NCBI GenBank assembly: GCA_963781035.1
Contig: CAWAEN010000014.1
Span: 1 to 64,000 of the forward strand
Source of the DNA: SZUA-35 sp963781035
GTDB lineage: Bacteria; Actinomycetota; Acidimicrobiia; Acidimicrobiales; SZUA-35
DNA length: 64,000 nt
Reading direction: 5' to 3'
Positions 52,926-62,074 of the stretch are shown here, in pieces. Both the position numbers and the translations under genes were made by a program. Every line of letters begins with the position of its first letter. Positions within the stretch are counted from its first letter, which is position 1. The notes beneath the pieces are model-generated. The model had not been told where the DNA came from, searched no databases, and saw only the letters and a list, made by a program, of their open reading frames with translations.

Positions 52926-53663
52926 CTAGAGAAACGAAACCTGGCCCGGCACTTCAGTTCGCTGTGCAGCAGGCGTCACACGCCGAACGGCCGACCATGC
53001 CACGTTGTCCATGAACGCCCACGACCGACGATGGATCGAGGTCGGCCCGTAGGCCTGGATCGCCATCTGATGCCGAGGGCACGGATACCCCTTGTTGGTG
53101 TCGAAGTCGAAACCGGGAAAGGACTCGGCATCGGCCCGCATCATGCGGTCTCTGGTCACCTTCGCGATGATCGACGCAGCGGCGACCGACAGACAGATGG
53201 CATCTGCCCTCACCAGCTTGCGAGTTCTCGGATGACCGACGAAATCCCACTTGCCGTCGAGAATGACGGCATCGACCGGCACGCCCAGACCGTCGATGGC
53301 CCTGCGGGCGGCGAGCCGCTGCGCAGCAGACATCCCGAGTCGATCGCACTCCTCCGCCGTTGCGTGGCCGACAGCGAACCCGTCGAGCCAGTCGGCGACA
53401 CGATCGAACATGGCTTCCCGCTCGGCCTCGGTCAGCATCTTGGAGTCCCGCACCTTGTTCAACCTGCGATCCTTCGGCACGATCGCCGCGGCCAGTGTCA
53501 GCGGGCCGGCCCACGCTCCGCGACCGACCTCGTCGATCCCGACCACGACCTCGGCACCCGCATCCCAGAACGCACGCTCCTCGACCAGACCGGGAGGGCG
53601 CTTCCGCAACGCCTTCCTCAGTTTGGGAACCGTCGTCGCTGCCACGGACCAGAATCTAGCCAC
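52926..53663 (-). CDS. rnhB: Ribonuclease HII
   Basis: 245 residues. It removes ribonucleotides and RNA primers from DNA-RNA hybrids. The catalytic DEVGRGAWAGPLTLA (Asp, Glu) near residue 44, VDAVILDGKWDFVGHPR (third Asp) near 131, and IAKVTRDRMMRADAESFPGF with DTNKGYPCPRHQMAIQAYGP are RNase HII hallmarks. There is an N-terminal extension of about 40 residues. GTG 53663 overlaps the citrate synthase stop by 8 bases. GTG 53645, 7 bases after TAGATT, is an alternative leaderless start and would shorten the extension. Confidence 0.94.
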   Translation of the reverse strand: MARFWSVAATTVPKLRKALRKRPPGLVEERAFWDAGAEVVVGIDEVGRGAWAGPLTLAAAIVPKDRRLNKVRDSKMLTEAEREAMFDRVADWLDGFAVGHATAEECDRLGMSAAQRLAARRAIDGLGVPVDAVILDGKWDFVGHPRTRKLVRADAICLSVAAASIIAKVTRDRMMRADAESFPGFDFDTNKGYPCPRHQMAIQAYGPTSIHRRSWAFMDNVAWSAVRRVTPAAQRTEVPGQVSFL

Positions 53664-54805
53664 CCCGAACGGGCTCGGGGCCCGTGTAGCGAGCGCTGGG
53701 TCGCAGGATCTTGTTGCTCACTGCCTGTTCGAGGACGTGGGCCGACCACCCGATCGAACGACTCACGGTGAACGTCGGCGTGAACAACTCGGGTGGGAGC
53801 CCGGCGAGGTGCAGTGCAACACCGGCATAGAACTCGACGTTGGTCACGATCACCGCGTCCGGTTTCCAGCGACGCAGGACATCGAGCGTTCTGGCCTCGA
53901 CCTCGAGTGCCCGCTCGACGATCTCGACCCCGCCCACCTCGGCTGCCAACTCGACCACGAGGTCACGCAGGAGCACCGACCGCGGATCGTCAGCCCGATA
54001 CACGGCATGGCCGAAACCCATGATCTTCTCGCCCGCTGCGAAGCCTTTCGGTCACCCACGATTCGGTGTTCGACGGCGCCCCGATCTCGTGAATCATGTC
54101 GAGCGCCCGACCAGGGGCGCCTCCGTGCAGTGGGCCCGACAGGGCGGCGATCCCGCCGGCGAACGCCGCTGCGACATCGGCTCCCGTGCTGGTGATGACT
54201 CGCGCGGTGAAGGTCGAGGCGTTGAAGCCATGGTCGATCGTGGCGACGAGGTACGTCTCGACGAGGCGCACCTGTTCCGGCGAAGGCTCCATACCCACGG
54301 CCATGTGCAGCCAGTCGGCAGCGTGGCTGCGATCCGCGTTCGGCGGCGTGACCGCCCGTCCAGAACGTCGTGCGTGCAGGGAGGCCAGCAACGTCGGTAT
54401 GGACGCGGCGAGCGCGATGACATCGGCCCGACGTTGTTCGCGTGTTTGATCCAGCGAGGCGACCGAGTGGTCGAGCACCAATGGCAGCGTTGCCATGAGT
54501 CCGGCGTGGTGCTCGGTGGTTGCGGCGGCAACTTCGTCGAGCAAGGGGCCGGCCAGCTCGACCCTGCTCCGGGCCTCGGCCACAGCAGCAACGAACCGGT
54601 CATGGTCCGGCGTTCCGACACCGACCAGTTCGCCGTCGATCAACAGCTGCCAGACCTGTTCGAGCGTCGAGGTGCGGGCCAGCTCGATCGCGTCGAATTC
54701 CCGGTAGTGATAGAAGCCCTCATCACCGCGCACCTCCCCGATCTCGGTGTCGGCGACGATGACTCCCTTGAGCCCTGGAGGAGCGATGATCTGCGTGGTC
54801 GTCAT
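53656..54805 (-). CDS. Citrate synthase family protein, one frame break
   Basis: About 382 residues, full length for a short citrate or 2-methylcitrate synthase. LKGVIVADTEIGEVRGDEGF begins it; VATIDHGFNASTFTARVITS, ALSGPLHGGAPGRALDMIHE (catalytic His region) and, after a shift near 54,035, MGFGHAVYRADDPRSVLLRD (His and Arg) followed by VTNVEFYAGVALHLAGLP (catalytic Asp region). It condenses acetyl-CoA or propionyl-CoA with oxaloacetate. It is divergent from a second, HTH-bearing citrate synthase-like gene with a double palindrome between. A 2-methylcitrate role is possible; no prp genes are seen nearby. Confidence 0.85.
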
Positions 54806-54835
54806 GCCATGATCCTGCGCTCTGCGCCCTGCATT

Positions 54836-54863
54836 GATCAACGTTGATCTGATCAACGTTGAC
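54836..54863. promoter_or_regulatory. Twin palindromic operator between divergent citrate synthase genes
   Basis: GATCAACGTTGATC (54836-54849) is a perfect 14-bp palindrome, followed one base later by GATCAACGTTGAC (54851-54863), so two copies repeat every 15 bp. They lie 31 bases from one start and 32 from the other. The HTH-citrate synthase encoded at 54,895 is the obvious candidate ligand-responsive binder. Confidence 0.7.
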
Positions 54864-54894
54864 GGTGGCAACCACGACCGTCAGGCTCGAGGGC

Positions 54895-56126
54895 ATGACC
54901 ACTCATCTCACCTCCGCCGAGGCCGCCGCCCGCCTCGGCGTCAAGAGGGAGACGCTCTACGCGTACGTCAGCCGCGGACTCCTCGACCGCACGCTCTCGC
55001 TCGACGGCCGATCGAGCCTGTTCGACTCGACGCAGATCGACGCACTTCGTCGCACGAGTCGCCGCAGCGCCCAGGGCGAACTGCGAACCGTGATCACGAC
55101 GAGCATCACGCAGCTCGACGAGAGCGGCCACCGCTACCGGACTCGCCCCGTCGGCGAGCTGGTGGATGACTCGTTCGAGTCGGTGGCCGATCTCATCTGG
55201 CAGCACGAGGGATCGTGGACCCCGGACCCCGACCTCATGACGGCCGTGCACTGCGCGATCGGTGCCCTTCCGACGACTGCGTCGATGCTCGATCGGTTCC
55301 GGGTTGCCACGGCCGTGGCCTCGGCATCTGACCCGATGCGTTCCAACCCCTCTCCGGCGGCCCACGCCAACGCCGGCCGATCCATCATCAACGCTGCCGT
55401 GGCATCGTTGGGTCCGACCGAAGACCAACCGCAGGAGGCCGGCCGCCGAAGGCGTCGCCGGACGAGCACTCCGAGCACTCGGGGGCACCGATGACCGAAA
55501 CCGCGACGACTTCGACGAAGAGGGGCAACGCTCTGCAGTGGATCGGGCGCTGATCCTCCTCGCTGACCACGGCCTCGCGGCGTCGACGTTCAGCGCTCGC
55601 ATCGCAGCTTCGGTTCGGGCTGATCCCTATTCGATCGTGTCGGCCGGCCTCGGCCCGATCGGGGGCGTGCTCCACGGCGCGGCGAGCCCTCGCAGTACAC
55701 CGGCTGTTCGTCGAGGCGGACCGCGTCGGCCCGGCCCAGGCACTCGGGTCGGTTCTGGCGGCCGGAGATCGATGCCCCGGCGTCGGCCACACCGTCTATC
55801 GGACCGTCGATCCCCGCGACATGCTGCTCACCGATGCCATTCGACTCGCCTGGATCGGCGATCCGCGCCTCGACCTCGTCGACCGGATGCGGGCGGAAAT
55901 CGCCGAGCACATCGGGGTCTTGACCAATGTCGATTTCGCCCTCGGGTCCATGACGTGGTTGATGCAGTCGCCCGAGTGGGCGGGTGAAGCGCTCTTCGCA
56001 GTCGCCCGCGTCGTCGGCTGGATCGCCCACGGAAGCGAGGAATTCACCGAACAACCGCTGCGGTTCCGACCGACCGCTCGCTATGTCCCGCAGCCACCAC
56101 CGGACACCCTCGCCACCGCTGACTGA
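54895..56126 (+). CDS. Helix-turn-helix citrate synthase-like protein, two frame breaks
   Basis: About 410 residues. The N-terminus is a MerR/excisionase-type helix-turn-helix: LTSAEAAARLGVKRETLYAY followed by VSRGLLDRTLSLDGRSSLFD. A citrate synthase fold follows: SVADLIWQHEGSWTPDPDLM, then after a shift near 55,455 LILLADHGLAASTFSARIAA and GPIGGVLHGAA, and after a second near 55,690 GVGHTVYRTVDPRDMLLTDA and VLTNVDFALGSMTWLMQSPE. The active-site His, His and Asp regions remain, but LHGAA replaces LHGG. It may be a metabolite-sensing repressor and/or enzyme. ATG 54895 is chosen because TTHLTSAEAA begins the HTH. Divergent from the other citrate synthase gene. Confidence 0.75.
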
Positions 56127-56160
56127 GCCTCCGCCGGCCAACGCCGACGGCGCCGCTCAG
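56123..56160. terminator. Bidirectional hairpin between convergent genes
   Basis: Arms CTGAGC (56123-56128) and GCTCAG (56155-56160) overlap the stops of the HTH-citrate synthase and the large unknown gene, with GC-rich CCGCCGGCC and CGACGGCG between. No T-run. The stem is short, so this is a tentative call. Confidence 0.35.
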
Positions 56161-57764
56161 GCGAAGCTGTCGCCCTCTGCCGGGGGCCGCTCGAGGCCTT
56201 CCGGTGTACCGGCCAGCAGGGCATCACCCTGCGGCTCGGTGGTCGACCAGTCAGGGTCGAGACCGGGGCAGCGAATCTCGATCGGACCGAGTCCGTGATC
56301 GTCTGCGACCTCGAGATCCCACAACAGCGCAGGGCGGGCGCCGTGCCAACGAATGGCGAACGAGATCCTTCCGTGTGTGCTGACCGCATTGTGGATCTCG
56401 ACCTCGCCACCCATCCACGCTCCGGGAAACGACGGGAGCAGTGCCAAGTGTTGGGGGTCGCCACCGAGCACGATGTTCCTGGCCCCGAGCCAGAACTCCG
56501 CAGCACGCACGACATCGTCACCACCCCAACTGCCAGCGGGGCTCGCCTGCTCGGCGAGAGCGGTCAGCTCCTCGATCGTTCGCGGCACGCCGGCCAGGGC
56601 GTTCGGGTCGACGATTCTGGGCAGCAATTCCTCGGCGACATCGCGCTGTCCTGCGGCGATCAGGAGGCGACTCAAGCCCATCAAGGCTTCGTTGCTGTCG
56701 ATCGGCGTGCCCTTCTTCTCGACGAGGTAGGTGAGCTGCGCCACCGGTTCGAGCAGGGCCTCGGCGACGGCGAGATCGTCGACGAGACGAGCCGCACGGC
56801 CGACGCCGGAGATGATGGCGGCAGCATCCGAGGGATCCCCCGGCAGTGAGGTCGGGAACGTTCCCGCCAACGCGCCGAGTGACCCCATGATCTCGCTGAC
56901 CGCTCCGCTGAGCGCCAGCGCCTCGAGCAATCGCCCGGCGCCCCGCTCGAGCTCGGCCACGCGGGCCGGCAGTCCCGGTGTCTCGGCCAGCAAACGGGCG
57001 CGAGCCGCCATCGCCTGCTGAGTGATGCCCGGATCGGGGAACGAGAAGCGGCCGCCGCGCTCGATGACGGACGACCAACCTCGGGCGACAGCCGCGACGT
57101 CGGGGAGCGGCCCGATCTTCGACGGTGCCGATGGGTGCGGCACCACGAATCGAAGTGTTGCGCCGTGAGGCAACGGGTAGACCACCGCCGCTGTCGGCTC
57201 GTCTCCGTGAGCAGACGCCTCGCCGTTGAGGACGTTGCCGGCCGCCAGCCGAGCAACCACGTCGACACCCGCCGACGCCTGGCGCTCGATCGGGGGCCGA
57301 GGAAGGATCAGGGCCGTCCGCCCGTCGACGGTCACTCGATCGTCGTGGATCTCCATGTCCGCCGGCGCCGACGAGCCGCTGAGGTCGTAGGGACGCACCG
57401 CAACCGCAAGTGCAATCGGTACCGGGGACGCATTCTCGATCTCGATGACGAGTGCGTCCCCACCGGGTGCGTTCACCGAGTACACGCGTTGGATGGCGTC
57501 GCCGGACGGGATGCGCACGGCCGTCTCGAGCACGGCACCTGCGCCGATCCGCCGCTGACGAACCGACGGTTCCTTGGCCGGCAGGTACCAACGATCGTCT
57601 GCCCTGACCAGCCAGTCGACCGACCACGCCGTCTGGAAGGGCTGCACGAGTCCACCCGCGTCGACGCGGGCCGGCTCCTCGGAATCGAGGGTTGCTACGA
57701 AGGTGAACCCAGCGTCGGCAGGACGTTCAACCGAGCGAGGTCCGAGCGACAGACCATCTGGCAT
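56157..57764 (-). CDS. Large uncharacterised protein, glycosidase-like architecture possible
   Basis: 535 residues, no signal peptide, intact. The N-terminal half is rich in beta strands (WYLPAKEPSVRQRRIGAGAV, VIEIENASPVPIALAVAVRP). The middle is alpha-helical (AAAIISGVGRAARLVDDLAV, LEPVAQLTYLVEKKGTPIDS), with WGGDDVVRAAEFWLGARNIV; the C-terminus returns to beta (FAIRWHGARPALLWDLEVAD, IEIRCPGLDPDWSTTEPQGD). A beta-sandwich, alpha/alpha and beta-sandwich order suits six-hairpin glycosidases or glucoamylase-like proteins, but clear catalytic acids are not recognised. It lies just downstream of gpsA. The function is unknown. Confidence 0.5.
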   Translation of the reverse strand: MPDGLSLGPRSVERPADAGFTFVATLDSEEPARVDAGGLVQPFQTAWSVDWLVRADDRWYLPAKEPSVRQRRIGAGAVLETAVRIPSGDAIQRVYSVNAPGGDALVIEIENASPVPIALAVAVRPYDLSGSSAPADMEIHDDRVTVDGRTALILPRPPIERQASAGVDVVARLAAGNVLNGEASAHGDEPTAAVVYPLPHGATLRFVVPHPSAPSKIGPLPDVAAVARGWSSVIERGGRFSFPDPGITQQAMAARARLLAETPGLPARVAELERGAGRLLEALALSGAVSEIMGSLGALAGTFPTSLPGDPSDAAAIISGVGRAARLVDDLAVAEALLEPVAQLTYLVEKKGTPIDSNEALMGLSRLLIAAGQRDVAEELLPRIVDPNALAGVPRTIEELTALAEQASPAGSWGGDDVVRAAEFWLGARNIVLGGDPQHLALLPSFPGAWMGGEVEIHNAVSTHGRISFAIRWHGARPALLWDLEVADDHGLGPIEIRCPGLDPDWSTTEPQGDALLAGTPEGLERPPAEGDSFA

Positions 57765-57803
57765 TCCCGCAATGTACGGCGACGAGCACCGAATCGCCCG
57801 CGG

Positions 57804-58856
57804 TCATTCGTGGCCGACGGCCCCTCGGACCAGCGAACCGAAGGCCCGCATCGTGCGTTCGCCCTCCCAACACACTCGATACACGACGTCGGCGATCGGC
57901 ATCTCGACCTGGTGTTCGGCGGCGAGTTCGCGCACGACCTTCGCCGCCTTGATTCCTTCTGCCACCTGGTCCATCTCCTCGAGGATTTCGTCGATGGACT
58001 TTCCCGCACCGAGTTGTCGACCGACGTGAGAGTTGCGACTCTGGGGACTGATGCAGGTGGCGACGAGGTCACCCATGCCGGCCAGGCCGGCGAGTGTGAG
58101 CGGTTCCCCGCCCATCTTGGTGCCGAGGGCGATCAGCTCGGCCAGACTGCGGGTGATGAGCGTCGCCCTCGCGTTGTCGCCCATTCCGCCGCCCTCGATC
58201 ACACCTGCGGCGACCGCGTAGACATTCTTCAGCGCCCCACCCAGTTCGCATCCGAGCACGTCGTGGTGGTTGAACACACGGAAGTTGACCGTGGTGAACA
58301 CAGACTGCAGCCGTTCGGCGATGTGCAACTCGGTGAGCGCGATGACGGCACCGGCCGGGTCGCCGGACAGGATCTCCTTGGCGAGATTCGGACCGGTGAG
58401 CACGCCGACGGGTCGGCTCGGGAGCTCCTCCTCGATGATCTCGGTCATCCGCATGTTCGTTCCCTGTTCGAACCCCTTGGCGAGACTCACCACGGGAACC
58501 CACGGACGGAGATGCAGTGCCGCACGACGAGCCGTCTCCCGAAACGCTCCCGTCGGGACCCCCATGATCAACAGGTCGGTGTCGGCCACAGCCGCCGCGA
58601 AGTCAGACGTTGCCACCAACGACGGATTGAGCGAGAAGCCGGGCAGATACTTGCGGTTCTGGTGTCGCTCGTTGACATCGGCGACCGTTTCCTCGTCTCG
58701 TGCCCACAACAACGTCGGGCTGTTGTGGGCACAGAGGTGGGCCACAGTCGTCCCCCAGGAGCCACCGCCCAGCACGGTGACACGGATCGGCGACTCCGTA
58801 CGATCCGTCGGCTCTGTGCGATCTGGTGACTCGGTGGCGTTCACATCCTGCTGCAT
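57804..58856 (-). CDS. gpsA: NAD(P)-dependent glycerol-3-phosphate dehydrogenase
   Basis: About 350 residues. It reduces dihydroxyacetone phosphate to sn-glycerol 3-phosphate for phospholipids. VTVLGGGSWGTTVAHLCAHN is the dinucleotide motif, SLAKGFEQ and VLTGPNLAKEILSGDPAGAV the substrate loop, and GCELGGALKNVYAVAAGVIE the catalytic lysine block. It ends KAAKVVRELAAEHQVEMPIA. ATG 58856 gives the normal N-terminus with a roughly 23-residue polar extension. It is divergent from cofC with 53 bases between. No membrane parts. Confidence 0.95.
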   Translation of the reverse strand: MQQDVNATESPDRTEPTDRTESPIRVTVLGGGSWGTTVAHLCAHNSPTLLWARDEETVADVNERHQNRKYLPGFSLNPSLVATSDFAAAVADTDLLIMGVPTGAFRETARRAALHLRPWVPVVSLAKGFEQGTNMRMTEIIEEELPSRPVGVLTGPNLAKEILSGDPAGAVIALTELHIAERLQSVFTTVNFRVFNHHDVLGCELGGALKNVYAVAAGVIEGGGMGDNARATLITRSLAELIALGTKMGGEPLTLAGLAGMGDLVATCISPQSRNSHVGRQLGAGKSIDEILEEMDQVAEGIKAAKVVRELAAEHQVEMPIADVVYRVCWEGERTMRAFGSLVRGAVGHE

Positions 58857-58897
58857 CGGTCCAGGCTGCCACACCCAGCGGGCCTCGGCCTGCTCGG

Positions 58898-58903
58898 TAC
58901 GCT
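58898..58903 (+). promoter_or_regulatory. Leaderless -10 box of cofC
   Basis: TACGCT ends 6 bases before GTG 58910 in the short divergent gap with gpsA. Confidence 0.45.
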
Positions 58904-58909
58904 GCCGAT

Positions 58910-59500
58910 GTGTCGCCGGTCGCCGTTCTCATCCCGATCAAGTCATTCGACTTGGCGAAGGGTCGGTTGGCCGAGGCGATCGCACCGGCACAGCGGGCGT
59001 CGTTGGCGCGCGAGATGGCGGCCACCGTGATTCGAGCGGCAAAGGACCTTCCGGCGTGGGTCGTGTGCGGCGATCACGATGTCGCCGACTTCGCGAGAGC
59101 AAACGGGGCAGACGTGATCTGGAGACCACCGCAAGGTCTCGACCGAGCGATCTCCGACGGCACCAGAGCTCTCGCATCGCGAGGGTTCGACCGGGCCATC
59201 ATCGCTCACGCCGACCTCCCGCTCGCCGGCGACTTCTCCGTGCTCGTGCCCGGCGATCCTCACGCCGTCGTCCTCGTCCCCGATCGTCGCAACGACGGGT
59301 CGAACGTCCTTTCCATCCCGTTGAACCGAGGTTTCACCTTTCACTACGGGCCAGGGTCAGCGGCAGCCCACACCGCCGAAGCCGAGCGCTGCGGGCTCCC
59401 GATCGAGGTCGTGATCGACGAACGGCTCGGATGGGACGTCGACCTTCCGGAGGATCTCGCCGTGCTCGTCGGCATTCCGCGACACTGCCAGCAATCGTGA
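58910..59500 (+). CDS. cofC: 2-phospho-L-lactate (or phosphoenolpyruvate) guanylyltransferase
   Basis: 196 residues. CofC/FbiD activates the three-carbon acid of coenzyme F420 with GTP. PVAVLIPIKSFDLAKGRLAE is the nucleotidyltransferase N-terminus with the conserved KSF...KGRL; AIIAHADLPLAGDFSVL carries the metal-binding aspartate; LVPDRRNDGSNVLSIPLNRG and FTFHYGPGSAAAHTAEAERC are hallmarks of this family. It supports F420 use in this organism, common in actinobacteria. GTG 58910 fits a leaderless start. Intact. Confidence 0.93.
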   Translation: MSPVAVLIPIKSFDLAKGRLAEAIAPAQRASLAREMAATVIRAAKDLPAWVVCGDHDVADFARANGADVIWRPPQGLDRAISDGTRALASRGFDRAIIAHADLPLAGDFSVLVPGDPHAVVLVPDRRNDGSNVLSIPLNRGFTFHYGPGSAAAHTAEAERCGLPIEVVIDERLGWDVDLPEDLAVLVGIPRHCQQS

Positions 59501-59572
59501 CGACGCTCCGATGCGCAACCCGCCATCGGACAAGCCCGACACATCATCCGACTCGACCACCGAGGATCGCTC

Positions 59573-60340
59573 GTGACCGCAGCGCAGAATCCGTTGACCC
59601 CCGCCGCCGTCTCGATCTCTGTGTCGAGCCGCGATCTGCCCACCCCGGCCAGGGCACTCGCCATCGGCGCCCACCCGGACGACGTCGATTTCGGTTGCGG
59701 AGCAACGCTGGCCAAGTGGGCAGCCGACGGCTGCGAGGTCAGTGCACTGGTGTGCACGGACGGCTCGAAGGGAACCTGGGATCCGACCGCCGACACGGCA
59801 CAGCTGGTCGCGACCCGGCAGATCGAACAGCGAGCGGCGGCCGCTGCACTCGGTGCGACGGGCGAGGTCGTCTTCCTCGGTTGGCCGGACGGTGAGCTCG
59901 ACGCATCACTGAGGCAACGCTGGGAGGTGGCGTACTGGATCCGCACGTTACGTCCGACCGTCGTCCTCGGCCACGATCCGTGGAAGCGCTACCGCCTGCA
60001 CCCGGACCATCGCAACGCCGGCTGGCTCGCCTGTGATGGCATCGTCGCCGCTCGCGACCCCAAGTTCTTCCCCGAACAGAACCTCCCGCACCACCGGCCT
60101 GATTCGCTGCTGCTCTGGGAGGCAGACGAGCCCGACCACGTGGAGGATGTCACCGGCTACTTCGACGCGAAGTACGCGGCGCTGCTGGCCCACTCGAGCC
60201 AGTTCGAATCGACGATGAAGGCGAAAGACTCAGACGAGCTGAGCGCCTTCCGGGCCAGGGTCGAGGCGAAACTCACGACGGCCGGCGCCGCCACCGGCGT
60301 GGCCATGGCCGAGGTGTTCAAGCTGATCGACGACCTCTGA
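59573..60340 (+). CDS. PIG-L family deacetylase (second copy)
   Basis: 255 residues. The zinc site is IGAHPDDVDFGCGATLAKWA (HPDD) near residue 32 and YRLHPDHRNAGWLACDG with the third histidine near 145. It is related to MshB and LmbE-like proteins, which remove acetyl from GlcNAc-inositol or related glycosides, or cleave thiol conjugates (Mca). No evidence picks one substrate. GTG 59573 has a GAGG upstream. It is followed 18 bases later by the DUF429 gene on the same strand. Differs in flanking motifs from the PIG-L protein at 10,829. Confidence 0.82.
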   Translation: MTAAQNPLTPAAVSISVSSRDLPTPARALAIGAHPDDVDFGCGATLAKWAADGCEVSALVCTDGSKGTWDPTADTAQLVATRQIEQRAAAAALGATGEVVFLGWPDGELDASLRQRWEVAYWIRTLRPTVVLGHDPWKRYRLHPDHRNAGWLACDGIVAARDPKFFPEQNLPHHRPDSLLLWEADEPDHVEDVTGYFDAKYAALLAHSSQFESTMKAKDSDELSAFRARVEAKLTTAGAATGVAMAEVFKLIDDL

Positions 60341-60358
60341 CGATCGACCCTCGACCGG

Positions 60359-61066
60359 ATGATGATCGCTGGAGCCGACGGGTGTCGCGGTGGGTGGGTC
60401 GTTGCCACCGCCGACCTCGACCCGGATGACGGTCGATGTCGTGCACTACGCGCCGTGGCAACCGACCGGCTCGACGCCTTCGTCGCCATGACACGAGCGG
60501 GGACACTGGCTTCGCTGGCGATCGACATGCCGATCGGACTCCTCGACGTCCACCCCCGAACCGCCGACGTCGAGGCGAGACGCATCCTCGGACCACGGCG
60601 CTCCTCGGTGTTTCCGACGCCACTCTCGGTCGTCATGGCGGCCGCCGACTACGAAGACGCCTGCGCTCGATCACGCCGTGCCTGCGGGAAGGCGATCTCG
60701 AAACAGGCGTGGAACCTCATGCCGAAGATTCGCCAGCTGCACTCGCTGATCGAGGCCGCCGATCAGAACCACATCGTCGAGGCACATCCGGAGTGCGCAT
60801 TCGTGAGGCTCAACGGCGGCGCACCCCTCGTTCATGCGAAGTCGACCACCGACGGCAGAGTCCTCAGAACGAGCCTGCTCCGGCGGAGCGGCCGATTCGA
60901 CGCCGATCAGCTGACGCACACCTTGGCGAATCGGGTTGCACCCGTGATCGATCTCGTTGACGCCATCGTGTTGCTGATCACCGCGGCCCACGTCGTCTGC
61001 GGAAGCGAACGGCGGCTCGGCGACCAGGTCGACGCCACCGGCCGGAGAGCCGAGATCGTGTACTGA
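60359..61066 (+). CDS. DUF429 protein, RNase H-like fold
   Basis: 235 residues. The N-terminus MIAGADGCRGGWVVATADLD is the first strand with the characteristic GxDGCxGGW of DUF429. LASLAIDMPIGLLDVHPRTA, with the DMPIGL catalytic-like aspartate, and VEAHPECAFVRLNGGAPLVH (HPE.AF) also match. The family is predicted to be nuclease-like with RNase H topology, but its biological role is not established. The stop lies close (4 bases) to the convergent oxidoreductase gene. Confidence 0.8.
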   Translation: MMIAGADGCRGGWVVATADLDPDDGRCRALRAVATDRLDAFVAMTRAGTLASLAIDMPIGLLDVHPRTADVEARRILGPRRSSVFPTPLSVVMAAADYEDACARSRRACGKAISKQAWNLMPKIRQLHSLIEAADQNHIVEAHPECAFVRLNGGAPLVHAKSTTDGRVLRTSLLRRSGRFDADQLTHTLANRVAPVIDLVDAIVLLITAAHVVCGSERRLGDQVDATGRRAEIVY

Positions 61067-61070
61067 TCGT

Positions 61071-62051
61071 TCAGACGCCTCGCACCGGCAGACCGGCCGC
61101 GGCGTAGGCCGCATCGATCAAGAGCATGTTGGCGACCGCATCCGATCCGCCGGTGGGAACGGGGACACCATCGACCACGGCGTCGCGAAATGCCTCCAAC
61201 TGGTGGTGATAGGTGGTCAGACCCCCGACCGTCTCGGACTTCTCGATGCCATCGAGGGATCGGACCGAGAGCAGGTGTCCGCGATGGGGGGCAATCGGAT
61301 TCTGGACCCGCAAGACACCGGCATCGCCCTGCACCTCGAGCGACGCCGACGCCTCGCATCCGGGGTGCATCGCCGTGTACAGGTGAGCGGTCGAACCGTC
61401 GTCGAACCGCAGATCCACATCGGTCGTGATGTCGACGTTGGGCCGTCCCTCGGTCATCGAAGCGGAAACCACGGTCGGTTCACCGTTCCCGACGAAACGA
61501 ATCCACTGCGCCGGATAGCAGCCGAGGTCCATGAGCGCACCGCCGGCCAGCTCGTAGCTCTGCCGCACGTCGTCGCTCGGCGAGATCTCGACTGTGAACC
61601 GGGCCTCGATGTGTTGCACGGTGCCGATCTCGGGGAGCCGTTCGGCAATCCGATCGGCAAGCGGATGAAATCGCCAATGAAATGCCTCGACGAGCACGAG
61701 ACCGGCGACGTCGGCTGCCTCGACCATTTCGAGCGCCTGCGCTGCGTTGGAGGCGAACGGCTTCTCACAGAGCACGTGCTTGCCCGCGGCCAGAGCTGCG
61801 ATGGTCCACTCTCGATGCAGACTGATCGGCAGCGGGATGTAGACGGCGTCGACATCACTCGCGAGTACATCTCGGTAGGAGTCGAAGACACGGGGGATCT
61901 GGAATTGATCGGCCTGCGCCTGGGCGCGCGACCGATCGCGGGCCGCGATCGCCGTGACGGCGACGCCGGCCGTGTCGAGCGCAGGCTGGAGGAATGCGTG
62001 GCCGGAGATCTTTGCCGCGCCGAGCACACCCATCGTCAGATCTGTCGACAT
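61071..62051 (-). CDS. Gfo/Idh/MocA-family oxidoreductase
   Basis: 326 residues. An NAD(P)-dependent sugar or cyclitol dehydrogenase. The N-terminus MGVLGAAKISGHAFLQPALD has the Rossmann glycine motif; AVYIPLPISLHREWTIAALA and KHVLCEKPFASNAAQALEMV (with the conserved EKP) follow; LVEAFHWRFHPLADRIAERL and GALMDLGCYPAQWIRFVGNG provide the catalytic D-x3-H-like segment, in which the final histidine is replaced by tyrosine-proline (DLGCYP). This DxGxY variant is normal in part of the family. The divergent Nudix gene begins 24 bases away. Confidence 0.85.
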   Translation of the reverse strand: MSTDLTMGVLGAAKISGHAFLQPALDTAGVAVTAIAARDRSRAQAQADQFQIPRVFDSYRDVLASDVDAVYIPLPISLHREWTIAALAAGKHVLCEKPFASNAAQALEMVEAADVAGLVLVEAFHWRFHPLADRIAERLPEIGTVQHIEARFTVEISPSDDVRQSYELAGGALMDLGCYPAQWIRFVGNGEPTVVSASMTEGRPNVDITTDVDLRFDDGSTAHLYTAMHPGCEASASLEVQGDAGVLRVQNPIAPHRGHLLSVRSLDGIEKSETVGGLTTYHHQLEAFRDAVVDGVPVPTGGSDAVANMLLIDAAYAAAGLPVRGV

Positions 62052-62062
62052 GCGTCACACGC

Positions 62063-62068
62063 TAGCGT
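62063..62068 (+). promoter_or_regulatory. Leaderless -10 box of the 62,075 Nudix gene
   Basis: TAGCGT ends 6 bases before ATG 62075; the whole divergent gap is only 23 bases long, leaving no room for a leader. Confidence 0.5.
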
Positions 62069-62074
62069 CGCGCC

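Noticed and set aside
57135..58829. A 564-codon plus-strand frame opposite the unknown protein and gpsA
   Set aside because: It is a shadow of the gpsA and 56,157-57,764 genes, crossing their boundary; Arg/His-rich without motifs.
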